A stretch of DNA of 64,000 nucleotides from the NCBI GenBank assembly GCA_049724395.1, contig JAUGWO010000115.1, forward strand, positions 79,870 through 143,869, in the 5' to 3' direction. Below are positions 47,023 to 58,325 of this stretch, one piece after another. The notes under the pieces are model-generated. The model saw only the letters and a list, made by a program, of their open reading frames with translations, was not told the DNA's origin and ran no database searches. Numbering within the stretch: position 1 is the stretch's first letter; the number at the start of each line of letters is the position of its first letter. The translations under genes and the position numbers were made by a program. Source of the stretch: Spongospora subterranea f. sp. subterranea (Eukaryota; Endomyxa: Phytomyxea; Phytomyxea; Plasmodiophorida).

Positions 47023-48316
47023 TCATGGACCAATCATACCATATGGCATATACTTGTGTTGACGATGGCGCTTCTGAGCCGTTTGGATTCGGGTGTTTAG
47101 GTCAATAGGCAGTTCGGCGTCACTTGTCAACATTAGATAGGGTGTTTGACAAATACTACCGTTTTCCGAACAATTGAATACCAGATTCGAGAAGGCAACG
47201 CCTTGCTCTTGCAATGTTAACCCAATGAACCTCATCATGACGAACTGATTATGGAATCATTTCATATATATTCAATTGGCGAGATATGATTGACCTCATA
47301 TCTGCTCGAAAGTGGGAGATGCGGTCAACATTTTCACTGAATCGGGGTTGAGATGAACAGTGTCAATGACGAATACAGTGTGTTGATGTCTATGGGTCAA
47401 TGAACCATCTTCGTATGAGCGAATTTCTGGATCTGCACCATATGATTAGCCATGTTGACGAGATGACCGTTGTTTGAACGAATATAATCTGAGTTAGTGT
47501 TGATCGACTTTGTTTTGTTTGGGTTTAATTCATTGATAACCAGTTGCCCTTCGTTGTGAGTCGGTGTCGCCGTTGATATTGATGTGGAATTCGGCGCCAT
47601 CACCAAGATCAGAATAAACGTGATCGAAAGTGTAAACTGCTTCCGATTTCGACAAAAGAACAAGTTCTCCATACAGATAAGACTCCTCAGGGACCATCTG
47701 ATAACACAAAATCGACAAAATGTAGCCAGATTGAGAACGCACAATGTAAACTGGGTCACAACGATAACTTTGGCGACCCTTGGTCACAAAATACGAGAAT
47801 TACCAAGACAATTCGCGCTGGCACTGTTTTGTATTTTTGAACTGATCGTATTATCGAGGCAGGGATGTTGGAGTTGAGAACCCCGGCTCCATCGACAAAT
47901 CGCCGGTTGTCCCGTAAATTTTGTTCTCTCGAGTTGAAACGGATCGGAAGAACACTTTTGAGACCACCACTGAGAAAGGTTCATTGGTATTCATAGTCGC
48001 CCCAACACCGCTGAGAAAATTCGTGTTGATCTCCATTCCGACACTAATTCCCAGATATCTTCGCCGATGGCTCTGTTAGACAAGTGTCACAAACTTTCGA
48101 CGGCAAAGTGTTTAACCCCAGATGAAAAGCTATTCAGTTTGCTTGAGAGGTTTCGGAATATTGTCCAGGTATTGACATGTTGCCTCCATCGCCATGTTTT
48201 ACCGGATTCAACTCATAATACTCATTCAAGAAATGCACGACATTTTTGAATGAGGATCGTTCCATTAACGTACGAATTACCGACATGGCTCCAAGAGGCC
48301 ACGTTTGTAGCGCCAA
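47023..48316 (-). CDS. Possible decayed or multi-exon gene, unassigned
   Basis: Several minus-strand stretches look coding: 48316-48134 (NVVHFLNEYYELNPVKHG), 48036-47851 (MEINTNFLSGVGATMNTNEP), 47787-47530 (YLYGELVLLSKSEAVYTF, then GDGAEFHININGD) and 47238-47023 (SNLVFNCSENGSICQTPY). They lie in changing frames, and I could not find a set of splice sites joining them. Together with the CUB fragment just upstream (48940-49262) they may be the remains of a secreted CUB-type paralogue. Tail-to-tail with the giant receptor. Confidence 0.25.
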
Positions 48317-48939
48317 ATCATGACCACTTCCCCCTGGTTTGCATTAACACGTCAATCAGTATCGTGCCAGACGATCTTATCCCCAGCCGTCCTTCAATAT
48401 CAGTTTAAGCCGGAGGACGTTGATCTCGTCGAGACTGCTTGCCTAATATCATCAACCGCTGGCAATGGTTTCTCAACTTGCCCCACATTTCCATCGGTCC
48501 AACGCGATATTGAATTCTGTCCTTTGCAGGTATCTGAGACACGAACATCAATGGCCACCGGGGAGACGCCGTACATTAAACACTTGAGCGAAAACTGGTT
48601 TTAATACCACAACGTTTTGAAACTGTTCTCGTCATCCACACATAAAATAGGTTGACAACTGAAACTAAGTTGGGGGTGCGGTTGTCGCCAGGCAAGTTCT
48701 TGTGTATGTCGTTGGGGCTGGAGAAGAGAGTAAACTGAACCTCCCAGATTTTTTGACCGAAATTTACGACAGCACTTTTCTCACCTGAACCAGGGTGCCG
48801 TTTACTCCAGAAAGCGACATGATGTTTCAAGTTGCGTTGCTGTGGCTCAACAGCGACGTCACTGGATCTGGCATTGACAATGGGCATCCCGGTCATGAGG
48901 TGATGGAGATTCACACTGGGTCGAACACAAATCATGATC

Positions 48940-49262
48940 AAGATGTTCAACATCCAAGGTCGAGCTGAACTTTACCTCATGGAAGTACATTGGGCACTTC
49001 TGTAAGCGTTGGATGTTTGTCAGGAGCAGTTCTGTGGATCGTCAAACGCCAAGTTGGGGTGATTCACAAGTCGCCTAGTCGAATTGCTATTTGAGCCGGA
49101 TAAGGCGGTGGATATCTGAATTGGATCAAGGGGCTGGTCAACTCCATCATAAATAATCTGAGATCCGCCATTACTCTCATGTTGTGTAGTTGTTGTCGAT
49201 TTGCAGAGCGTCGTTTGCACAAATTGGCGTAATCAAATCGTTGAAAGTTGTCAAAGGAAACA
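48940..49262 (-). pseudogene. Fragment of a CUB-domain gene, copy 1
   Basis: On the minus strand this matches the receptor's CUB 1-2 junction (36909-37210): GGCGGATCTCAGATTA and ATGATGGAGTTGACCAGCCC are shared, as are the following GATCCAATTCAGA and CACCGCCTTATCCGGCTCAA. Frame is interrupted more than once and part of the unit is missing. It is a host-gene duplicate that has decayed, lying antisense upstream of the first NodB gene. Confidence 0.75.
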
Positions 49263-49854
49263 AAAACCCGGAACTTTCTCAATAAACATTCAGAACAAGA
49301 TATGAATCACGACGACAATAGCAAATATCTGAACTGTTTAGATATATACACTTGCGAAACAAAACGTCAAAATGCACTGTAAACCCTGCGGTTTGTCGAT
49401 GAAACATTCTGAGGAATTTTTAAAAGGGAGTCGGTCAACTGGAACATGACTGCGTCGATACTGCGATCAGTCCCAACGATTGAAAACTGTGCAAGCTAGA
49501 ACTTCCTTGTTTTGATTGCTGCATTCTGTCACCAATGTTCCCCAAATCTGCTTGTCGATATACCCGCTAATTGCAAAGGCAGAGAACCGATATGTTATGT
49601 GCCATTTTGAAAAATGGCATTGCGACAGCACGTTCAATAGGATTTGTACTTGTTTGAATTGGATGTCCAGTTTAAAAAGTCTTGACCTAAATCAAGCGCA
49701 AATCCGAATTTCTGAATTTTCTAACGCCCCAATGAGAGCTGATATGACAGCGCTGTATCATTCTCTCTAGATCAACTTCACTCTAAATGGTCTTGGTTTG
49801 ATACTATTCAAACTGAGCGTCGTCCGCGATACCGTTAATCCTCACTTTTAAAAC

Positions 49855-50173
49855 GTTTCGCGCCGTCCGAGTTGATGGTGAGTTTCCTTTCAGCCTAATT
49901 CACTCCAAAGAGCACTGGGTTACTGAAGATATTTCCTGTTGTCTGAGAGTCTGTGTGGTTTTCGATCACACAATTATTGTCACATCACACCGAGTGTCCT
50001 CACATCACACCCAATGAATATCTGCCAACGGCTCTGTACTTGTTGCCACCCGGTCACCCGCGTTAAACTCTATCTCGCAATTCTGGCGCCATAACCAGTT
50101 ATGCAAACTGGTTTCAGATATCTCCTCGATCTGCCCTTTGGAATTCCAGCTCACAGTCTTTCATTCTTTAAAT
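49855..50173 (+). promoter_or_regulatory. Conserved upstream block of NodB gene 1
   Basis: About 320 bp before the ATG are nearly identical to 53985-54300 before the second gene, far more alike than sequence further upstream. The block holds GTTGATGGTGAGTTTCCTTT (possible 5'-UTR intron donor), a double CACATCACACC motif, and GCAATTCTGGCGCCATAACC. It must contain the promoter and 5' UTR. Confidence 0.6.
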
Positions 50174-51218
50174 ATGGTTGCAATGTTCGCAATCCTATTA
50201 GTCTGTGTGGTTGCGTTTGAGTTTGCCATTGCAGCAGAAGTCAAGGCGCTATCGTCATGTGGAAACCGACGCCAAGTTGTGGCGCTTACCTTCGACAACA
50301 GGGACATAGTTGTTTACGATGATACCCTTATGACCGTATTACGAGAAGCTGAGGTGAAAGCAACATTCTTTGAGGCATCACGATCCACAGCAACGACCAG
50401 CGACAAAATGTGTAGCGCGGTGTCGAAGTTACATGACGAAGGGCATCAAATCGAAGTCACCACGGATTGGTATACTGACCTCTCAAACATGCAGCAAACA
50501 TTTCTGGATGAGCAGATAAAGCAATCGAAAGAATTTGTCAAGAAATGCACTGGCGGCCAAGAACCTAAGTATTTTCAACCTCCTTATGGAAAACTTCTTC
50601 CAAGTCAAGCACAGCACATATCCAAAAAATTCGGTGAGTCATATGAAATTGGCTTTTGTTTGATGACTGTCATTTATGAGGAGTTTGAATGACAATACTG
50701 GCCGACTGTTGCTTTTTCTATATTTCATGAAAACTATCACTGAAGACGTTTCGAATTTCTTGGTTTTTTTGTTTGTTCACTGTCTTAATTTAAATCTGAG
50801 AGATGCCGTGTCAAATTTTAGATCTAGTCATAGCAACTTGGAATGTGGATAGTGGTTACGCCAATCAAATAACCAAGTTCCTGGGTAATGGACGCACGAC
50901 GCGTTGGACTGAGCAGGTCATTGTCCCACGCATCACCAAAACGTTCGAGGAGATCGTGTTCGTGGGCAACTCAGCCGTTATCCTGATGCACGCCGGTGTG
51001 GATCCAGGTAGATCATCCCATATTGACGACCGCGATTGTGATAATGATCTGACCTGTGATCTATTGCGCCCTCAATAACAGATGTGGTCAAACAGGTTAT
51101 ACGATACTTTAAGGGTCATGGATACACCTTCGTTACTGTTGATCAGTGCTATAAGTCATGTAACACACCAGTCTGTAAAGGATCTGGAGGTCCATATGGT
51201 AACATATATGTGCCGTAA
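50174..51218 (+). CDS. Secreted NodB-family (polysaccharide deacetylase-like) protein 1, probably inactive
   Basis: Three exons (50174-50633, 50822-51007, 51082-51218) give 260 aa. The ATG at 50174 begins a signal peptide (MVAMFAILLVCVVAFEF). The fold is recognisable: VVALTFDN, KATFFEASRS, EGHQIEVTT, FQPPYGKLLPSQ, IATWNVDSG, SAVILMHAG and FKGHGYTFVTVDQCY. Active enzymes (chitin deacetylase, peptidoglycan deacetylase) have TFDD and an HxxxH metal site; here the second Asp is Asn and both His are missing, so metal binding and catalysis are unlikely. The 74-nt last intron (GTAGATC to AACAG) stays open in frame and gives an alternative end if retained. Gene 2 downstream is its tandem copy. Confidence 0.82.
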
Positions 51219-51345
51219 ATCCAACGAAAGTATTCGTTGGCCAGCCATTAGATCATTTGACAAATAAAATGCATTATCCCATCAGTCAACAGCCGTGATA
51301 TGATTCAACCGAGACTCTCCTGGATACACTTTGCATTCATGACCA

Positions 51346-52989
51346 ACGTTCGCCGAAAACATACTTGTGGACGTTTTTTTTTATGAAGATACATTTCCAG
51401 GTCTGACAACGATCAAAAAACCGGAAACTGCGATTTTGTGAACCCCGTCATCACGATTGAAATAACAGCACCCTATATTCAATCGTCGCTTTTTACGAAT
51501 TACTGTACTTCTCTTCGTCTAATGCACTTGAAACCAACATACACTTTTTATTCAATCAAACGAGTGGCGATCAACGGCGTAAGCACGTTTACGACTGAGC
51601 AATCCGATCAGCTATTTTGGTTTGTCTGTATGTTCTGACCAATTTACACGAGACGCATTAGCTCTTATTACATGACGTTCGCAACCGAAGACCTCTTCAA
51701 TGATGCTGCTTCTTCAGCGATTGCAGCATATATGCAATGTAGGTCCGCTTGTTTGATTGTCGCAAAAATTGAGGAAATCAAATGAAAATTTTTGTCAGAC
51801 ATATCCTGATAAAAGCACAAGAAAAGATCATACTTCTGAATCTAACGACTGGTTTCCTTTTAGGGCAGTTATTTAGCTGCAGTCATGTTGCGTCGCAGCT
51901 TGGAGAAACTGTCAACTCTGCAACACAGGAGAAGGTCAACAGAAGAAGAGGAGCTATGCAGCTTCAACCTTTTCGGCTCTCCAAAGTTGGCTCAGTTGAT
52001 GGTATTGGAAGGATTATGGTAATGGTATGCGAAGGTTCACGGGTCCTTATGGTTCGGGTAACCTGATTCTTTCCAGGTTTTCCCATATTCCGCCTGGGCG
52101 CTACAAGTAGCTTTGATATCCAGTGGAGGAACCTATTAGACCAGCTATTGGTATGGAAGCAGAAATCTTTCGACACGCTGTGCGAATTGGTTCGCAACAA
52201 TACGGTCAGGTCGTCTCGTCAAAATCAATTTGGAACAACCAATACGAGGAAGCAACAAATCTGCCTTTTGCCCAAAGAGTAATGAGAACCTCTGAATATG
52301 GAGAACCTACGATTGTTCAGAGCGTGCGATATTTCTACAATCAAGTTACAGTTAATGATGCAACCCCGACAGGTAGTTGTCATTTATTTCGATCATTCTC
52401 ATCCCGTGCGCCGGTTTTGGTTCGGTTTCCTCGCGATAGGAGGCTAATTGAGACTTATACAGAACGACAATTTGTGGTGAGGCCAACCAAACGAACCAAG
52501 TTCAGGAATCCCAAACAGACGTGGACTTGTCGGAGTGCACCAGCATCCTTTCCCCTACCAAACGTGATGCTCGCTATATGAAGTTCAACCAAGCGTGTAA
52601 GAGGATCAATGAAAGAGCCATAGACAAGAGCACCTTTATAAGAGGGGTTTTCTCATGATCGCGAAATTTGAACAATCATTGTATGAAGGCGAACGTATAC
52701 AAAGGAATAAAGCAGAGCTTTAGCTTTGCTGCACCGATGTTTTCCCCAGAAAACGAGGGACTTTCTTCGAGAGGCATTTGATCTGATTTTACATAAGAGG
52801 AATCCATCAATGTTTGCTGTATTAGTGGCATCGGCGTTGAAAAGGCGCGGGCCCGGGCACAAGGCTTCAGTAAGTTTTTTCGTATCCAGTCTAAGCTATT
52901 TAGTCACACTGGAGTCCGAATCAAATAAGACCAACATCATTACCGTCTGGCGATGACCATGCTCCATCAAGTTGAGTTCATCTCTCCTG
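51346..52989. other. Spacer between the two duplicated units
   Basis: No recognised gene. Plus-strand frames at 51782-52066 and 52123-52581 are open but lack family similarity, and both overlap a repeated SINE-tail-like segment (51995-52145). This stretch is not part of the tandem duplication. Confidence 0.4.
51995..52145 (-). repeat. SINE-tail-like repeat, copy A
   Basis: Shares GCGCTACAAGTAGCTTTG-like and GAGGAACCTATTAGACCAGC sequence, a GGGTCCTTATGGTTCGGGT segment and a degenerate GGTAT repeat with the 3' part of the SINE at 63527-63946, in opposite orientation. The rest of the SINE body is not recognisable here. Confidence 0.65.
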
Positions 52990-53345
52990 AGAGTGAGTAC
53001 AATGTTAAAATCCCACGTAATCGTACGAAAATGAAGATGTCGCTTTTTCATCAAAGGTCAAGTTGAAATTTATCTTGAGCCTTTTGATGTTCTAAAAAAA
53101 CAATATTCAAACGCCATATTTGTGATTCACTGTTCGCATCATTGAAAATGCCTGAACGAGCGTGGATTCCCTGTTGTGTGGATGTGTACAGCCCTCCGTA
53201 CATTCTTATAACCTCTTGTAAAACTTTGTTTACACATCTCACCTGTACCGCTATCTTTACTTCCCAAACTCTGTACAACTTGTCATCGCTTTCAGAGAGA
53301 TTTTTGCACAGGTTGGCGATATCGAATCGTTGGAAGTTGTTCAAA
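52990..53345 (-). pseudogene. Fragment of a CUB-domain gene, copy 2
   Basis: The minus strand matches the same part of the receptor CUB exon as copy 1: GCCAACCTGTGCAAAA at one end, and GCGAACAGTGAATCACAAAT with ATGGCGTTTGA at the other. The segment between is replaced or strongly diverged. It lies in the same place relative to NodB gene 2 as copy 1 does to gene 1. Confidence 0.7.
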
Positions 53346-53984
53346 CTCTGATCTTTCGCTTAAAAAATCAGAACGTAATATGATCATGACGACAGTACAG
53401 CAAATAATTGTATTGGTAAACTAAAGACACTTGCGATATCACAACATCGAAATTCACGGAAAACCCGTCGCTTTGCCGAGAAACTGTCTGAAAACCTTGA
53501 AAGCGAGCTGGACAAGTGAAACATGTCTGCACCTTACGACGATGAGTCCCAAGTCTTTAAACAAGGCAAAACAGATTTCCCTTGGGAATAGTTTGCATTT
53601 TTGCAACCAACGTTCTCCAAATTTGATACATTTGATGTTTTACCCTGTTTCCCAACCAGTTAGTACCCGGCTGATTTTAGAGGAGAACCCATAATTTGAG
53701 CCAATTTGGATTCCAAGAAGTTACTTCAAGTAGCTCCGCGGGGACACAACTTTGTATAGTTTGTACAAGTTTCCGTTGGATGTCCAGTTTAAAACCCTAT
53801 TTTTATCTAATTCAAGCGCAAAATCGAATGTTTGTGAATTTATCAACCACCCAATGAAAGTGATAAGAGAGCGCTGTACAAGTCTCTTGACCTCACTGTA
53901 AATTGGTCCCTGTTGATATGGCTCAATCTGAGCGTCGTCCGATACACCATTTAATCATCACGTTCCCGATCACTGAAAATTTTC

Positions 53985-54300
53985 ACGCCGTCCGAGTTGA
54001 TGGTGAGTTTCCTTTCAGCCTAATTCACTCCAAAAGAGCACTGGGTTACTGAAGATATTTCCTGTTGCCTGAGAGTCTGTGTGGTTCTCGATCACACAAT
54101 TATTGTCACATCACACCGAAGTGTCCTCACATCACACCCAATGAATATCTGCCAACGGCTCTGTACTTGTTGCCACCCGGTCACCCGCGTTAAACTCTAT
54201 CTCGCAATTCTGGCGCCATAACCAGTTATGCAAACTGTTTTCAAATATCTCCTCGATCTGCCCTTTGGAATTCCAGCTCACAGTCTTTCATTCTTTAAAT
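53985..54300 (+). promoter_or_regulatory. Conserved upstream block of NodB gene 2
   Basis: Near-identical to 49855-50173 with only a few substitutions and single-base indels, right up to the ATG. Confidence 0.6.
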
Positions 54301-55535
54301 ATGGTTGCAATGTTCGTAATCCTATTAGTCTGTGTGGTTGCGTTTGAGTTTGTCATTGCAGCAGAAGTCAAGGCGCTGTCGTCATGTGGAAACCGACGCC
54401 AAGTTGTGGCGCTTACCTTCGACAAAAATTTCATTCCAGCTTATGATGAACTCCTTATGGGCGAACTACGAGAAGCTAACATCACAGCAACGTTCTTTAC
54501 GGCAAGAGCCTATGGATCTTATGATGAGGACGAATTGTGTCGCATGGCGTCAAAGATACTCGACGAAGGGCATCAGCTTGAGATGCTCTCAATTGACACT
54601 CAGCACTTGCCCGATATGCAGATACAAGAGATTGATGAAGAGATACAGTTGTCGGCAGAATGGATCAAGAAATGCACTGAGGGCCATAAACCTAAATATT
54701 TCCGCCCTGCTTATGGAGAACTTCTCCCAAGGCAAGCACAACACATATCCGACAAATTTGGTAAGTTATCTCACATTCGGATATCACATGCGGAGCGTAT
54801 AGCAAAATGTCTAGCTAACTTTTTGCTTTTAGTTGTTGAACGTTCTGTAACAATTATCTAGCTTGAATTTCTTGAGTCTTCTTTTGGTTTATTGTTCGAT
54901 AACTCCAACATTGGTGCATTTCAAACATTTCAAATTTCATTGATGTGATGGCGGATTCCACAGTAATACCAGTACTATTGTGCGTCGTATCTGCTGAATA
55001 TTTCTTTGCAAATCACGCTACTCATCAATTGTTTGGTTCAACTTGCTCCCTTTTTGTCTTGATTGATATTTGAGGATTCAATATTGTTCTCAGGCCTAGT
55101 CATATCAATGTGGAATGTGCAGGCTGACGGTGGAGTTAGAGACGTGCGAAACTACTCCTCCAATGTAACTCATCGCTGAATTAACACAATGATTGCACCG
55201 TACTCAACGAATTTGCTTCCACAGGACCTCGTCGCAGACATCATCAAAGCGTTCGAGGAGCATGTTGGCCTGGGTAACTCAGCCGTTATTCAAATGGGCG
55301 ACTTTTACGCCGGTATGCGACCAGGTAGATCATCCCATATTGACGACCGCGATTGTGATAATGATCTGACCTGTGATCTATTGCGCCCTCAATAACAGAT
55401 GTGGTCAAACAGGTTATACGATACTTCAAGGGTCATGGATACACCTTCGTTACTGTTGATCAGTGCTATAAGTCATGTAACACACCAGTCTGTAAAGGAT
55501 CTGGAGGTCCATATGGTAACGCATATGTGGCGTAA
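54301..55535 (+). CDS. Secreted NodB-family (polysaccharide deacetylase-like) protein 2, probably inactive
   Basis: Four exons (54301-54760, 55094-55164, 55225-55324, 55399-55535) give 255 aa. Signal peptide MVAMFVILLVCVVAFEF is nearly identical to that of gene 1. Landmarks: VVALTFDK, ITATFFTARA, EGHQLEMLS, FRPAYGELLPRQ, ISMWNVQAD, SAVIQMGD and FKGHGYTFVTVDQCY. The metal-binding Asp is replaced by Lys, the His pair is absent and the PPYG motif is PAYG, so it should also be catalytically dead. It has an additional 60-nt intron (55165-55224). The last intron (55325-55398) is identical over 74 nt to that of gene 1. Confidence 0.82.
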
Positions 55536-55665
55536 TTCCAAAACGGAGAATACCCGGCAATCCTTTGGCCAACCAATTAAAACATTGGAAAAATACAATG
55601 TAATATTCTACCAATCCACAGCTTTGAAACAGTGCAAGCGAAACTATCCTGGATAAACTTGGATG

Positions 55666-58325
55666 TTTTCGCTGAAGTTCGCGACAAATGTAACTGCGGG
55701 ACAGCTATGTAGGAGTATATTTCATCTCAATTGGCTACTCCTCTGCACTGCCCTTTTCGAGCTTCAACCAGTATCTGTTGAGCGCGAGGCATTAGCTGTT
55801 AATAGTTAATGACGGATCTCTCATGAAATGGAAGGGGCGTTCAAACTCAACGAAAGCAGCAATTTGGTGAAACAATGTGTTTCGTCTTGTTCGATTTGGG
55901 AGGCCAACCAAGTCGAAAATGATTCGAATTTCGGGCCTGCGTTTGGGTCTAATTCGGCTTGTAGTTCGCATTATTTTTTTATTAGTCATGGTTGAGCAAC
56001 GAGCAAAGACCGCTGCAGTCCACGAGCTCTTCGTGTACGTGATTTTTGACCGAAGATCTGGGAACTTCGTTATTTGATCACCGGTGCATGGATTAGATCC
56101 ATTTCATCGATAATGCACTGATCATCTTCGCTGGAGATTTATTGAAATTTAACCTTTGTCGTTGAATTACACCAGAGTGCGACTTGCGTCACCTGTTATT
56201 TCAATACAATCTGTGCAAGGTGATCAGATTTTATTCCTCGCTTTATCCTTTTTCACCCAACGCCTTTGCCGTCAGAATTAAAATGATGGTGCGATTGAAA
56301 ATGCTGGCCGGACATATTACACATCATTGTTGTCGACGAGTTCGTATCGGGCAGGAAATGCAGATCGGCAAAGATCCACTCTGGATAATGGACATGTATT
56401 GAGGCCGGATATGCTGTCCGCGAAATTGTGGACCATTGTTTGACTTCTTGGACATGTCGCAACGTCTTTTGACGATGACTCTGCAGATGCGACGACGTCA
56501 TCGTTGTTTGCATTATCTCATGTAATTGACTGTAGACTGTTCAGATGTCGTAACGACGTTATTGTTGATTATATCAGCTTTGAAACGGTGATTGAGCTGT
56601 CGTTGTCGCTGTCGGAAGATATATGGCATTGGGAATGGAATGGGTGATTTCAGCGCCAAGAACTGCCGTCGTTAATGGAAGAGCATCGCAATTTGTTGAA
56701 AAATCAATACCCCAACTAGGACGGGCCCCAGCCCACAACGCAGATTGACATCGTCCACCACACCATCTGGTCGAGTATGTTTACGGAATCGTGGCGATGG
56801 GCCTGAAAAATTACAAGCCCGACCATATTTTCACCAATCGATGTTTTGCGTTTTCAATAATTCTCTCTCTCGTGCATCATCATTCAAATTTACCAGTTGG
56901 AAGCGTTAAGCTCTCAATGGCGTTAAGTTGGCAATGGAGTTTTGAAATTCTCAATTACATTGTGAAATAAGCCAGGTCATTATAATATAGACCCAGTCTC
57001 GCCATTGGCGTGGAACCGGCTGGGAGTTGATTGTATAGGACAGCAATCGGTCAAGGAGGTGATCAGACATCTGAAGGCTGTTCCTGATGCTTGTAGCCGT
57101 TTTTACAGACCGTACCTCTACTGACGGGCGACCAGATGCGGCATCGATAGGAAAGATAACCAAGACAATTAGTGAACTGCTCTAGCAAAATTGGTAAAGA
57201 AGCAGGATTCAAGTACTGTAGCGAGGCATTGCCCATTTTTCAAACAAAATCAAGAAAACAGGAAGAGAGGCAGAGGAAGGAAAACTCACCGCAATGAAGT
57301 CATGAAAAAACGGGAGGAGATACAGGTCAAACAGATCTCTTAATCAACTGGAAAATTTTCGGAAACCTTGGCAATTCGTGGGGACCCTTCCATATCATGC
57401 TCAAAACTGTTCCTGACTTCCATTTCTCCAGGTCTGGGTCTGACCATGGAAAACCGGGCTATGCTCAGATTGGACTATGGTCTATGATTGACTGATTATA
57501 CAAAGGTTGGCGGGTTCTCATGGGTCGAGTAATCCTGTGTACTCCCAGTTGTTTCCCTACTTCAGCCTGGCCGCTACAAGTACCTTTGAGTATCCACTGG
57601 AGGAACCTATTAGACCAGATTACAGTTGGGATAGGTGCTATAGTCCAGTGGCCATGAGATGATTCTTTGACGCTTCCACAGCGTTCACCGTTTTCTGTTT
57701 TCTGTGATCTTCGCTTTGCAAATATTCATCCGCACGACCTGATTTCGCCGTTCGGCTCATCAGACCGCCGGATTGGTCGCCCTCTTGTTACGCGGGAGAA
57801 TCGCGTCGAACGGGCCCCATTGGAAGTGTGGATTTGACTCCTCTGGGATATCTTCTCGCAAGCAGCGGCCTCAACGATTGGCTAGCGCCCCGCTTGGAGG
57901 TATGGCGAGTTGAAGTTGACGTTGATCCTGGTATTATATATGCGGTATCACCAGTGTCAAGAACACGATGCATCGCGTGGGATGATCTGCTTTAGCATTT
58001 TCTCGTTCTGCAAATTTGAAGTGTAGCATTTATCTGTGCCATTTGTGAGATTCAGTTGTCTTGCCGCTTCCGAAGATGTTCTCAGGATATTTTTTGCTGC
58101 GACATTCGAAGCATCCACTGTGAATGGTACCCTGTTTTCTGTTTGTGTGTTGAACTAAAACTTTGCCATAATTTTTTAGGAGGCGCGTCTCCGCTCAGCT
58201 GCCGAGAGATTTACCAGGCACATCCTGTATCAACAGACTCACTATTATTTCAAACTATTCAAAAAGTTGCTGTTCAAAACAACCACCTTAAATGGACGAA
58301 TTACTCTGTATTAAATTACTGCCAA
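55666..58325. other. Long stretch without a recognised gene
   Basis: About 2.7 kb downstream of the NodB duplication. Short open frames occur on both strands (for example 56951-57163 and 57788-57973, minus) but none shows a family, signal peptide or supported splice chain. A SINE-tail-like repeat lies at 57490-57632. Confidence 0.4.
57490..57632 (-). repeat. SINE-tail-like repeat, copy B
   Basis: Shares GGGTTCTCATGGGTCGAGTA, CCTGGCCGCTACAAGTA and GAGGAACCTATTAGACCAG with the 3' part of the SINE at 63527-63946, in reverse orientation. The sequence beyond it is unrelated. Confidence 0.7.

Noticed and set aside
51022-51078. DRDCDNDLTCDLLRPQ as the normal C-terminus of the NodB proteins
   Set aside because: A GTAGATC donor and AACAG acceptor remove it and join to FKGHGYTFVTVDQCY, which is the expected end of the family.
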